Assembly: GCA_011947345.1 (NCBI GenBank)
Contig: JAAVTG010001003.1
Span: forward strand, 682,001 to 746,000
Source: Phytophthora quininea
Lineage: Eukaryota; Oomycota; Peronosporomycetes; Peronosporales; Peronosporaceae
Length of the DNA stretch: 64,000 bases
Direction of reading: 5' to 3'
Shown: in pieces, positions 36,097-46,546 of the stretch
How positions within the stretch are numbered: position 1 is the stretch's first letter
Layout: every line of letters begins with the position of its first letter
Made by a program: the position numbers and the translations under genes
Notes under the pieces: generated by a model
Database searches by the model: none
Told to the model about the DNA's origin: nothing
Seen by the model: only the letters and a program-made list of their open reading frames with translations

Positions 36097-37667
36097 GGCG
36101 TTGCGATGGAGGGCTATTATTACCGCTCAGGTGAACGTCAACGTCAACGTGTGTGCTCGGTCCACTTTGAAAGGCCGCGAAACGTCAAGTGCTGTGCGTG
36201 ACCTGCGCGTGAGCAAAAGAGCAGCGCGAGTGAGTGGCGGATCTTGGAGAGTCTCAGAGTGAGCGGAAGCTTGGTTCGGGATGGATGGATCGAGCCGCGC
36301 GAGCTGCACCCGCAACCGCAGCGCCGTCCTCCAGCTGGCACCGTGTTGCAAACACAGACCGCGCAGACAAGCGCTCTGGGGCTCTGTTCTAATGCACGAG
36401 GGCGACCTACCTGTGGGGAGGGGGCTGTAGGGGATAAGTTGCGGAGGCCCTGGGAGCTTCGTCGGGGGCGTTCGCTCTGCGTGCTTGTGTCGGTTTTCCG
36501 CTGTGTGCGGCTCGAGGCCGATCTTGTCGGGGCTTGGCTCACTTCTTCCGATACTGGCGGCGAGCAGGTTCAGTTCTCGGCGGTTGGGACAGGTTGTAGG
36601 GGAAGGGCAGAACACGGCTCAGACGGGCCGGGCGTTGGTAGCACCTATAATACCATCCACTGGAGCGAGCGTCGTGCACTCGTGACCGCAAGCTGTAGTG
36701 CAGCAGCGCTCGAAGATCTCCATGCTTTTGCCGGCCATACTTGTCGAGGGCTGCTGGCCGCGCCGCCCAGGGTCCAGCGCCGGCATGTATTCCTTCCACA
36801 CTTTCGGCGTGTCTTCACTGCTGTATCGACAGGTGTGTGGGACCCTCCTGTAAATACCACGATTTGCGCCGTCACGTGGAGGCGATCTTGGGCGTAGCCC
36901 GCCAACCGCTGGCGGTGTGTTTGAAGCAGGCACAGCGCGCGGGGATCCTCGACTTCGCATGGACCGGGGAGCGCGAGGGTTTTATATCCCTTGCAGGATT
37001 TCGGCAGGTGCCATGGGGACGCCGAAAGAGCCGAGCCGCGGCGCCGAGGCCGGATGGGAGGCTCGCCTGTATCGGCGACCATCACTTGAGGGAGCCAGTC
37101 GACTCGATGAAGAAAAGACACCTGATACTGGCCATAACCAGGCGGGCGAGGAAAAGTATCTGTGACGTGTGTCGCTTGGGGAGCCGAGAGAAAAAGTATC
37201 TTGCGGCACGGTGGCCAGTTCGGGCTTGGCCGGGGATTTGCTTTCGCTCGCGCTGCTTCTGCTGCAGCAGTGTGATGACAGGTGGTTGCATCGCCACCCC
37301 AGCAGGGCCGGCGTGCACGCACCCAGCTGACGCACTGCAAGCCCCCATCCGCAAGCTCGAAATTTGGAGCTCGGACGAAAAAATTCTCAGCCCGCTATTT
37401 TTTTTCGCTGCAGCCTCGCCTCGCCTTGTCTGTCAGTGCGGTGGCGTCCACAACACCACACTGGTCTGCGTGTGGCTCGCCTTCACGCTGCGCGCCCGGG
37501 GCTCGCTCTATGACAAGTTACCACGAGGGACCCGCAAGCTGACGACGAACAAGATTCATCCGCCTTTACAACCCCTCAACAACTGTTGTTGGGGTATCTT
37601 ACACAAAAAGTATCTAATCTTGGACGGCCGCGACCATAAGTATAGAAGCGGATTGTTTGTTAACGCC
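36097..37667. other. Intergenic region between divergent MYB gene and hypothetical gene
   Basis: 1.57 kb, GC-rich, so long open frames occur on both strands by chance; none has domains, and the frame that reads into the downstream gene from 36741 is Cys/Arg-rich and unlike a protein. The word AAAGTATCT occurs three times (near 37153, 37193 and 37606) on the plus strand and could be regulatory. Confidence 0.4.
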
Positions 37668-38614
37668 ATGGACAAGTCGGAGCTGGTGGCGTTCGAGCGC
37701 GAGAAGCGGCTGTACAAGGACGCCTACGTGGAGAACTTCCGCTCGGTGCGCTACTTCCCGTCGCTGGCCGCGATCGGCACGGGCCGCGCGGACGGAGGCA
37801 GCATCGTGCTCGTCCAGGAGCCGCAGCTCGCAGAGCCGCAATCGTTATCGCCGCCGCGATCCAACAGGTTCGAGGATGTCGCGAGTCGTCTGGTCCCGCC
37901 TGACTCGGTGCGGTTCGTAGAGCTTTGCTACTGTCGCATCCAGCACTTTACCTGTGTCTGCTTCGGTGCCCCTCCTTGCAGCTCGAGCAGATCTTCGACG
38001 CCACGATGCCGCTGACGTCGTTCCGCTCGGCCGTCATGTGCAAGCACACCAAGGCCCGTCAGCAGCAGCGCGCGAACGAGAAGCCCACGGCTGCAAACAA
38101 CCAGGCAACGGCGTCGGCTGATCGATACGGGGTGTGTACAGACTGCCACATCTCCAATGGTCGATCTCGGGCGCTTGGCATAATCTAACGCCGCTTGTCG
38201 TAGCAGCAACAGCAGCAGCAGCCTGCAGTGTTCAAGCCCACGAGCGTCGTGGAGGCCAAGAGCGCCATCCAGCGCCGGCTCGAGTACGACGCGCAGCCGT
38301 TCCAAGACAACTCGCGATCCTCGCGCTCGGTAAGCAGCGTCATGCGTGTCTGTCCCACGTTGCAGCTGAGCTCACCTCGCTGTGCGATCTTCTTCTGCCT
38401 CTCTGCAACGCAGGTCTCGCCGCGCGCAGACGCGCCGCGGTGGGCCCACAACAACGCGGCGAGCGCCCGGCGCGAGATCTGCAGCAAGATCTACTTCAAC
38501 AACGTGCCGCTTGAGGGCCCCGTCAAGGCCGACCGCAAGTACACGCAGGAGTTCATCCGGATGCACATGGAGGCCTACCACGCCGGCCGTCGCCGTGCTG
38601 GCGAGGGCAAGTAA
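37668..38614 (+). CDS. Conserved-looking hypothetical protein, four exons
   Basis: Exons 37668-37877, 37982-38131, 38204-38329 and 38414-38614 are each a multiple of three and give 228 residues ending in GRRRAGEGK. All introns are GT...AG and 70-105 nt. The N-terminus (MDKSELVAFEREKRLYKDAYVE) is helical and charged; a Gln run follows the third acceptor; the C-terminal part has ICSKIYFNNVPLEGP. I do not recognise the family. A 34-bp stretch of exon 1 (37698-37731) recurs at 51249-51282. Confidence 0.7.
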
Positions 38615-38684
38615 AGCAACAAGTAAAGATATTTTTTTAACGGCGACGTACATACATACTTTTCTTGCGCGCTGACTTCTTGTG

Positions 38685-40916
38685 CTACGCGGCTTTGCGC
38701 GGTCCCACCGCGTGATGGGCGGACTGGTCCACCCTACGCGTTAGGTACCGAGCGTCCTGCAGCTCTTTCAAAAGCGTCTGCACGCACAAAGGCCGTCGGT
38801 CTCTCGTAGATACATGTATCAATCCGCTGCAGTCCTACCTGCTCGGCCTGCTCGACGCGGAACCGCAGCTCGCTCGAGTACCGCGTCTGCGGCCACCACG
38901 TGGGCAACTCCCGCGAGGACTCGCGCTGGCTCCTCAACTGACGTCGAAAAAGAATCATGTGAGAAAATTTAGAACGCCTCCAGTATGTGGCAGACGCACC
39001 GCAGTCCGAAGCGCGCTGGGCTTGGCTGCTGACTGCACCGTCGGCTCGAGCCCCCGGGCCTCGGCCTTGTCCAGCAGCGACACCGACAGCATGAACGGGT
39101 TGGCCTCCAAAGGGAACTCCTCGCCGTACCATTCGACCAGCTCGCGGCAGGCCGCGAGGAAATCCAGCGAGTGCACCAACTGGATCGGCAGAATAAGATA
39201 GATGCACATCAGCAATGCCACGTCGAACTTCAACACAACCCCCAAAGATACTTTACCGCGAGCTCGAAGTCGTCGCCCTTCCAGACGAACGACCTGGCGC
39301 CGGCCTGCCGCTTCCAGCGCCAAACAGCTTCGAGTGCCTCTACCGACCGCTCCATGAGCGCCACCAGTGCATCGGCGAGCGAGTCGAACGCGTGGAAACG
39401 CTCCCGGTAGAGCATGGCACTGGCGTAGCGCTTGGCGCCCGTGTGGGCGGCCTCGCACACTTGCGTGTACGCTCGGTCGTACTGCACCACGACGGCGGCG
39501 GCAGCTTGAAAGAGCGCGTCCGCCTGCAGATCTGGGGCCTTGTCTCCACTTTGCGGGCGCTGCGCCGATGACCGCGGCCGTCGACTGCTACGTCGGCTAG
39601 CGGCACTGCCAGGTCCAAGAACTTCTTCGCTCGTCGGGGTGATTGCAGCCTGGATCTCACCCTTGCTAAAGCAATCTCTCTCCAGGCTTTGCAGGTGATG
39701 TCGGTCATCCCAAGGTAGCGGCTTCAACTTGGTCGTGCGAGCGTCCTCGAGCCGAGCAATTTCTTGGTCGCACAGAATCGGTTGGCTCCACGAAGCCTTC
39801 AGAGCAGCGAATTGAGCGACACGGATCTCTTGGGCGCCGTCCGCTGTGGCACGCACGAACTTGACGGGCACTCGCCGTTCGCGCTCGCAGTCTCCGTCTA
39901 GGAAGTCCAACTGCAACAGACGACAGTCCTCGTCGATGGCGGTGATGCGGCAATGATGCCAGCGAGTGGACGGATTTATTACGCTGTTGCTTGCACGACG
40001 TCGCCGACAGCTCTCCACTAGCTGACCGACTTTAAACGTGGCGTTGCTGCCGCTTAGTGATACTTCATGCTTGGCGATCGTCGGCGGTAACGTGGAGAAG
40101 ACCGCTTCGAAATCGTGGCCCAGTTCCGCCACAAAGAGCTGCTGTGTCGGCATCGGCAGTCGCCTGGCGTAAACGATGCTGAGCTTGCCGACTCGGATCT
40201 CTTCGTCGCGCAGCCGAGTGGTTTTTTCCTCCTCCTGCATCTCGAACTCGCGCTTCGCGGCAGCTTCGCGTTCGAGTCGCTCGCGGATGGCTCGAGCCTC
40301 GTCATTCTTGTAAGCACGAATCTGAATTCACATGGATCACTATACTTGTTAGAGGTCGACGACACTTAGGCAACAGTCTCTGACGGACCTGGTCGAGTGC
40401 ATCAAATTGCAGAACTGATCGCACGATCCGCAAAACGTTTTCGTCTGCATGGAGCGAGGCCTTCTCGTAGTACGATTCCAGCAGCTCAAAGTAGTCGGGG
40501 AACTGTCTCCAGATCGAAATTGCGATCGCCGTGGCCCACAGTTTGCCTGACACCCCGTTCATCGGAGGTGGGGCGACTCCATTGATCACAAACTCGAAGG
40601 CGGTCGAGAAATCCCAACTACCGTCAGGCTCTTGGATTTCAAGCAGCGCTCTGATGGCCCAAGGCAGTCGTCGCCGGTCTGCACTATCCAGCAAGCGTCC
40701 TTTTGCATGCTTCTTCAAAGGACCATCGGAGACGACAACGGGAGAGCTTGGGTTGGGAAGGGCAGGCTTCTTGCGGCTGATTGCATCGTCGAGCGACGTG
40801 GGCTTCTCTCGCTGCACAATGTGAACTTGGCCGTCTTCGAAGATGACGTCTGCCGATACAGACCTGCCAAAGGCCTGGTAGAACTCCTCGAACTTGAACG
40901 GAGCTTTGGTGCTCAT
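38685..40916 (-). CDS. Unrecognised multi-domain protein (VWA-C-terminal-like and Tudor-like regions)
   Basis: ATG 40914-40916 (MSTKAPFKFEEF), stop at 38685-38687. Exon 1 ends near 40365. Exon 2 (about 40330-39262) is followed by three short exons (39180-39001, 38938-38839, 38757-38685) joined in phase. Residues about 85-150 (ALLEIQEPDGSWDFS through KLWATAIAISIW) resemble the LLxLQxxDGSW...WATxxA pattern found in C-terminal parts of VWA-domain proteins. Exon 2 has a Glu/Arg helix and then a Tudor/Agenet-like strand set (FKVGQLVE, WHHCRITAIDED, LQLDFLDGD). The exon 1/2 join is not clean: no GT donor keeps the frame, so a base may be missing. Function unknown. Part of exon 1 is copied at 51395-51758. 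Confidence 0.65.
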
Positions 40917-41046
40917 GTTGGACGTTTGGCGACGGTTGAATTTAGATTAGATCCATGCTGGGGCTTCGTGATGGCTTGGATTGGCTATCGCTTTTGAACA
41001 AGTCGTCCTTTACGATGTCGGTACTTAACCGGAATGAAACCGAGCG

Positions 41047-41118
41047 CCGCCGCTACGCGGCGGTGGATTATGGTTGGATGCAGCTGTGGACCGCCCGCCT
41101 CCGCTACGCTCCGGCGGG
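41047..41118. repeat. Paired hairpins, possible Helitron 3' end
   Basis: CCGCCGC (41047-41053) and GCGGCGG (41057-41063) form a perfect stem around TAC. CCCGCC (41094-41099) and GGCGGG (41113-41118) form a second stem. Both enclose CGCTACGC. They lie downstream (minus strand) of a Helitron-type helicase, where Helitrons carry a terminal hairpin, but I see no CTRR terminus after them. Confidence 0.5.
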
Positions 41119-41285
41119 ATGATGTAGCTTTCCACACGAATTAGTAAGTAGTGCAATCTAAAACGTACAGGCATATAAAACGTGTCATGAAAATTGCCAA
41201 GTGCCATTTGTCCAACATAAAGCTAGGTTCTAGTTCGCAGTGGCAAACTGCTACATCTAGCCTAGAAATGCACCTCGACTCCTAA

Positions 41286-42236
41286 TCAAAATCCGCGTGT
41301 ACACGATGTTTCTCGTGTACACTCCCCGTCCGGGTCTACGAACTCTTGGTACTCAATCAACGCCTTGAACTTGCTTCGGGATGTCACACGAGACAACGCC
41401 ACATGCAACTGGCGGTGGAAAAAGCACGGGGAAGCCAAGTACAACCTCAAGTTTAACACTGTCTGACCTTGGGCCTTGTTAATCGTCATGGCGAATGCTG
41501 GTTGCACGGGGAACTGCTTTCGTCGAAGCCAAAAGGGGAAATCGGAGTTGTCGTCGTCGCTCACGAACATAATTCTCGGGATGAGTACTTCTTGGCCTGT
41601 TCGTTCTCCAGTCATAATTGCTGCTCTAATGACGTGGCCCTTCAAGTCGACGATTCGCAGACGCGTTCCATTGCACAGTCCAAGATCCGGGGTGAGATTT
41701 CTCATCATCATGATGGGGATGCCCTTCTTAAGCAACAGTCTGTGAGGTGGAATCCCGTTCATGTTCACCGAGTGGAGGAACTCCTGCTCGAAAAACGTTC
41801 CGTCATCATCCTCCACCGAGTCCACCGACAAATACTCCCGCGCTGTCTCCGGAAGTCGAGCTGCGACTGCCTCGTTGATTCTCCGTACCGTCTCGTTCGT
41901 AGTCGTCAAAATCGTCCGGCTGGCAAAATATCCATCCGTCGCAACCTCCGGATTCGCAACGTCGGCATACATTGCGTCAATGATGCGGGTCATACCCCTT
42001 GGTATTGCCCCTGGAGCTATTTCCTCGTCCTCGTCGTCTTCTACAGGAGGATTCGGGATCAGCATATCAGCTGGAATCTTGATGTAGTCATTGCCGAGAT
42101 CAGCACGTTTTTCGTGCCGACCCTCTCCAACAGCAAGCAAAAAATCAGAAAAAGAGAGGATATCCTCATCGCTTGGCTTCTCGCGCGGGTGGGCCAACGG
42201 ATGACTATCACCTGGAACGACCACGATCGCCATCAC
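41286..42236 (-). pseudogene. Helitron-type PIF1 helicase, C-terminal half
   Basis: A 316-codon open frame ends at 41286-41288. It reads LSFSDFLLAVGEG near its start and TTNETVRRINEAV, then NGTRLRIVDLKGHVI, PVQPAFAMTINKAQGQT and HVALSRVTSRS at the end. This is the standard C-terminal order of the PIF1-like helicase in Helitron Rep-Hel proteins, which drives rolling-circle transposition. The Rep domain and the Walker motifs are absent upstream, so the copy is 5'-truncated. No single-base breaks are seen in the part that remains. Confidence 0.85.
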
Positions 42237-42589
42237 GGTCCTATCCGAACTTTACGCTGTTGCCCGTTTTACCTGTTTTTACATCGATACACAATATGAC
42301 ACAAATTTAACCCAATTGAAAATGCGTGTTTTGATGTTGGTTATTTACAGCCAATAGGCTACGTTTGGTGGTAGCGACGGCGACGCGCGGTCTGTCGCTG
42401 GCGGACTCGGCGGCGTCGACGACGGTGGCGAGCTTCGCGAGGTGGTAGTGGCGGCGGCAGCGGCGGCGGGCCGATGGTGACCGCCACCAGGGCCATGGTC
42501 TCCTGCCGCCGGTCCAATCGTGGCAGCGGCTGCTCGGCGGCGGTGCTGTGCCAGAAGCTGCGCTGGCCGTCGCACGCCCGACACCGCCG

Positions 42590-42802
42590 CTATGCGCTCC
42601 TGGCGCGTGGCCTCTCGAAGGCATCCCACTCGAGGAGCTCCTCGCAGCAAACGCAGCGGAGGCACTGGTGGCCCAGGCCGTCGAGGTCGAGCGGCGCACG
42701 CGTGAACTCGGCAGAGCAGCGAGCGCAGGTAACGTTCCCACGCTCCATCGCGTTTGGCTTTGGTGTTGGTTGTGTGGGGAGCACTACTATCGACCTCTTC
42801 AT
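42590..42802 (-). CDS. Possible zinc-finger (FYVE/LIM-like) fragment
   Basis: A short minus-strand frame contains CARCSAEFTRAP, then GHQCLRCVCCEELL. A further CRAC pair appears in the next frame near 42575. The spacing CX2C...HxCX2CX2C recalls FYVE or LIM fingers but matches neither exactly. The surrounding 42.35-42.6 kb is extremely GC-rich, and open frames there are of low value. It may be one exon of a gene or chance. Confidence 0.3.
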   Translation of the reverse strand: MKRSIVVLPTQPTPKPNAMERGNVTCARCSAEFTRAPLDLDGLGHQCLRCVCCEELLEWDAFERPRARSA

Positions 42803-42912
42803 TAAGTACGTTTGGTGTGGACCACCCTACTATTGGTGTGGTCCACTTTCTCGCCGCCGTCGCTGGCGCTCGGCAACCAATGGCAGCGCCGGATCTTGTC
42901 CATCGAAACTCG

Positions 42913-42955
42913 GCGACGGACCGACCGACCGACAGACAAACGGACAGACAGCAAG
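42913..42955. repeat. Simple repeat, degenerate (GACC/GACA)n
   Basis: GACGGACCGACCGACCGACAGACAAACGGACAGACAG-type tetranucleotide array. Confidence 0.8.
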
Positions 42956-43049
42956 TCTCTAGTAGTAGTCTAAGATGAAACCGACATACCGGTACGGCGA
43001 CGACCACAAACCTATTATCACCGGTACTGTACCGGTGTATCGGTACCAT

Positions 43050-43831
43050 ACCAAGGAATTGATTCTTGTTGCGCTGGGCTCACTCAGGCTCATGCCACGA
43101 GCTACCTTCACATTCGCTTCTCTCCTATCCCAGATTCTTCGAAAATGGCATGTAGAATCGTTTTCTTTTTAAAATGAACAGGAGAGACTGTTACTATTTT
43201 ATCATAATCAAGAAGAAAAGTACCTTTGCTGGGACAGCAGGGCTCAATAGCCCCGCGGGACTTGACACAGCACTAGGCAGCGGATTAGGAGTCAACGGTG
43301 CGTCGAGTAGTTCGTTGTGCCAAGAATGGGATGTATCTCATGCGTGTTTCTTCGAGCTACACATTCATTCTCCACATTCTCCATACTTTTCTTACTCGCC
43401 ACAGGATCGTCCCCCTCCGTACGCCACCACTTCAAAACCGTTTTCACTCATCTCCGGTGCATCTTCTCGTTTTGTTCAGGAAACCCTTCAATATTTTGCA
43501 AATTTTCAGCAAGGCCGGTTGCATTACCGTAGTACCTTTTGGTGGCGTGAGCATGACAGAACCCACTATCTGCTCCTCGTATAGGGCGACTGGGTGCTTC
43601 ACTCCGATGTAGTGTTTCATTCACTTTCGATAACGTAGTTGTGGCAGGTCCACGTTCACGACGGAACGGCTGGCCGCACCTCGTCCACTGCCCGGCCCAC
43701 TGGAAGTGTTAGAGATGCTGCCACCTCGTCCAGAGCACGGATCCGTGGCTACTTGCCGAGTCAAAGGCGCAGAATACGTCAATACGAAGACTACGTTGGG
43801 GGCAAGCACTCGGGGTTGCTGCTGGCGTTTG
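43050..43831. other. No supported gene
   Basis: Several 60-130 codon frames, none with family features. It probably belongs to the flanks of the copia-like LTR. Confidence 0.4.
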
Positions 43832-44532
43832 TGTTAGACTGAGCCAATACGACAGTCAGGCCACTGCCTGGCTGCAGGGCAACCAAAATAACTATATGAA
43901 ACGAAAACCTCGTCAAACTGATTATTTTGGTTTATCGAGTACGAAGAGACCAGATCACAGCTGGGATCTGGATAAGCAGCGAGCTGCCTGCCAACCAACA
44001 AGTGCGATGCCGATAAGAGGCGAGGAGTGAGTCGTCGAGAACGCAGTCTGAAGACGAGCTCACTTCCTCTTTGCCTCAGATCCCAAGCACGGGTCTAGGG
44101 TAGGGCATTAGTACAGAGGATAAAGGAATAGACTGTATTGAATTTCACACACAATCTTACGAGTTGTACAGCGGTGCTGTGTAGCAGTGCACGTTCACAG
44201 ATGAAGACGTAGGACTCCACAAGTCGGTGTCTTAAGGATTTCAGCCTTCGGTTCTATACAAAACCAATCACAGTCCCGTAACCCGGACTCGGAGAGTCAG
44301 TGTCCCTTAAAACTAGGACAACTCTAATTAACTGCAAAAACAGAACAGAACTGAATTGAATTGTTATCTGACGTAGCTATAAATGTATAGACTAAACTAT
44401 GTGTCACAGTTAATCTAAGAGATATGCAAATGAGTGGTGGAGAGCCAAATGACTACACTATGGCTACATAGACGAAAGTCTACACACGGTTATGACTTTC
44501 GTGTAGCTCCGTTACAAGTAATTCGTCTATCA
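43832..44532 (-). repeat. Candidate LTR of a copia-like element (701 bp)
   Basis: The ends are TGTTAGAC (43832) and GTCTATCA (44525-44532), nearly perfect inverted termini of the TG...CA type. Read on the minus strand, the sequence just before the LTR is AAAATTGAGGGCGAGTGGGC, very like the TTGAGGGGGAGTG polypurine tract of Ty1/copia elements. That would make this the 3' LTR of a minus-strand element whose body lay to the right. No pol coding is readable there and the flanking pentamers (GTTTG, GGTGC) do not match, so this is a truncated copy rather than a clean solo LTR. Confidence 0.55.
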
Positions 44533-45254
44533 GGTGCGACTGCCCACTCGCCCTCAATTTTGTAGTGACCCCACGCTCACGTCCCACCAAAATTGATATC
44601 GTCTAAACTGGGGCAATATCAGCTAATACAGTTCCACTGTTCACGTCGAACGCAAGCTTAAAGCCTTAACCTTGGTGAGCAGACGACATATCGTTCAGTT
44701 GGAATGAGAAGGATGCAAAGCTAGTGATTACCACTGGTTTCTGTAACTTCCTGAGAATGCTCTGACCGGGCACCGGTCTACTCGATGCCTAGAGAAGACG
44801 GATGCGTAGCTGCACCGTTGAATGCGACTCCAGATCCACACCAAGAACAGGCACCTACGCGAGCCAGACATTGATGCTTTGGTTGCCGCCGGCGTTCTTG
44901 CACCTAATACCAGAACTGCTTCAGCACCACCAACTCCTCCTTTACAGCTTGAATGAAGTCGAAATCTCTGGAAAAGCCGCTGCTTGAGAGTCACACGCCT
45001 CCGAGAAGGTATGGTGATACCAACATTCCGGTATCATTTCGGGTAGTTTGGGGTGACATTTGCAGTAGTTCTGAGACAATTGCGAACTTATTTATCTTGC
45101 AGGATGCGAATTATCAAAGCCAATCCCCACCACCACCACCACCAAACGGGTGGCAGTCTCCAACCGCTCCAGGATCGGTCAAGCCGAGAAGAATCGCAGG
45201 CCATGGTACGCAAATGAAGCCCCACGTTAGCTCCATGGCACGTCTGGCTCACCC
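44533..45254. other. Remnant sequence beside the copia-like LTR
   Basis: Contains an inverted repeat TCAATTTTG/CAAAATTGA near 44554-44596 and a short (CCA)n run near 45125. Minus-strand frames such as 44728-44994 are protein-like but unrecognised. Confidence 0.35.
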
Positions 45255-45412
45255 ATGTATGATGTGCAAGACTGTGAGGATCCAAATGACGTTGTGAAGG
45301 AGCTACTCGGCCACTACATGCAGACGAAGAGCCGCCAGTTATTCGATAACGAGACTGGAGATGACCTCCAGAGCGAGCTCGCCCAGGCTCGGGAGCATTT
45401 GATGAATAACAC
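45255..45412 (+). pseudogene. 5' portion of a gene split by the MULE insertion
   Basis: An open frame starting at ATG 45255 (MYDVQDCEDPNDVVKELL) runs 52 codons to the insertion point inside an Asn-Asn-Thr. Removing the MULE and one AATAACAC copy joins it in frame to 48933-49209. The joined product is charged and helical (QSELAQAREHL, then LFEERRVAEAF). It lies upstream of a Ulp1-like protease piece and may be the same transposon-derived gene. Confidence 0.7.
45405..45412. repeat. Target-site duplication AATAACAC, left copy
   Basis: An 8-bp direct repeat flanks the element exactly (other copy 48925-48932). Confidence 0.92.
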
Positions 45413-45467
45413 GGGACTGTCTAAGGAGGGCCATTTGCGGGCAAGGCCATTTCAAGAGAACGGACGA
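45413..45467 (+). repeat. Left terminal inverted repeat of MULE
   Basis: 55 bp; pairs with 48870-48924 with two mismatches. Confidence 0.95.
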
Positions 45468-45642
45468 TGGATTCTGAACGTCTTGACAGAAAAATGTTGC
45501 TCACCGCACAATACAAACTTCTATAGAAGAGGCAAACGTGCCCGTCCCACCGAGCCGTGCCCGCTTCATTGAAGCATATAAAACTCTAGATAAGAAGGAA
45601 ACGTGCCCGTCCCACCAAAGTGTGCCCGCTACCAGTTCAGAA

Positions 45643-46488
45643 ATGGCGCCCAGCCTGACAGTCCGCCTCCCTCCGAGGAGCTATCAAGTCGTGTATCTAG
45701 GCATCGTGGACAGCGTTATCGCTTCTCTCCAGCGTGAGGCCGAGGCTAGGAGCTACGAGTCTGTCTTCGAGAATGTAGGTGGAGAGAGCGACGACGAGTT
45801 TCGAGCCCAGTCGAGAGTCACGTCGTCGGGGGCCGTTGCAGAGCTGCGGCGTGGGCTCCTGGACAGCGCCAGTTGCATCAATTCGGCATGGACACCTCGG
45901 GCATTCTCCTACTTACGCTCGCTCCGTGGCGGGAACGAACAGGAACCGCATCAAGATTACCCGCCAAGCGTTCTTGAAGCTCAGCGCCGCAAAGGGCGTA
46001 TTCCTGCCAGCATGATATTCGCCTTTCAGGAGAACACGAAGTTGAAAGTCTTTGAAGGATGCTTTGCGGTCCGTGACGACTCCAAGGCGCGTGTAATTGA
46101 TATCCCGGTAGGATTCTGTGTTATTTTCCGAGGGGATTTAATCCACTGCGGTGCCTTCTACAGCTCTACCAACTACCGTATCCACTGCTATCTCGCGTTT
46201 AAAGGAATGCACTGGAAGCCAGACATTGTCTCCAGTGTGCTGCCGAAGACGTTTGACTGCCAGTATTGTGGCCTTCGCATGGTGGAGAGCAACAAGATGA
46301 GGAAGCATCGCAGATTTTGCATCAAGAACCCTCGCAGCGTGGAAAACAAGGAGAAGCGTAAGCGTGAAAATGACCCACTGCCGATGGGAAAACTGGTTTG
46401 CTGTGTCTGCGGACGAGCGTACGAGAAGCCCAGTTCCTACCGAACTCACATTTCACGACCGCATAAGAAACTTCGGGTTACTAATTAG
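45643..46488 (+). CDS. Double-stranded beta-helix (2OG-Fe(II) oxygenase-like) protein with two zinc fingers
   Basis: 281 residues from ATG 45643 in one unbroken frame. The central region has His103-x-Asp105 (EPHQDYP), an AFQENTKLKVFEGCF strand pair, a GDLIHCGAFY segment with His168, and Arg179 in NYRIHCYL. This HxD...H...R order and spacing is that of 2-oxoglutarate/Fe(II) oxygenases, which hydroxylate or demethylate substrates. Two fingers follow: C206-C209-H222-C226 (C2HC) and C253-C256-H269-H274 (C2H2), with a basic linker (KEKRKREN) between. Fingers suggest nucleic-acid targeting. It lies inside the MULE, convergent with its transposase, so it is element cargo or an accessory transposition protein. 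The enzymatic role is inferred; a degenerate fold without activity is possible. Confidence 0.65.
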   Translation: MAPSLTVRLPPRSYQVVYLGIVDSVIASLQREAEARSYESVFENVGGESDDEFRAQSRVTSSGAVAELRRGLLDSASCINSAWTPRAFSYLRSLRGGNEQEPHQDYPPSVLEAQRRKGRIPASMIFAFQENTKLKVFEGCFAVRDDSKARVIDIPVGFCVIFRGDLIHCGAFYSSTNYRIHCYLAFKGMHWKPDIVSSVLPKTFDCQYCGLRMVESNKMRKHRRFCIKNPRSVENKEKRKRENDPLPMGKLVCCVCGRAYEKPSSYRTHISRPHKKLRVTN

Positions 46489-46546
46489 CTCGTAGTCAAT
46501 AACAAGGTTGAAAGGCTGAGAGGTTGGAGTTGTTATTAGTTTTATT

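Noticed and set aside
36127..37340. Long open frames on both strands between the MYB gene and the gene at 37668
   Set aside because: Low stop density follows from GC content; no domains, biased composition, and no join to supported exons.
36741..38015. 424-codon plus frame reading into the gene at 37668
   Set aside because: Its first 300 codons are Cys/Arg-rich and unlike protein. The ATG at 37668 starts a four-exon gene with phase-consistent splicing.
45124..45145. (CCA)n run
   Set aside because: Short simple repeat without a role that can be argued.
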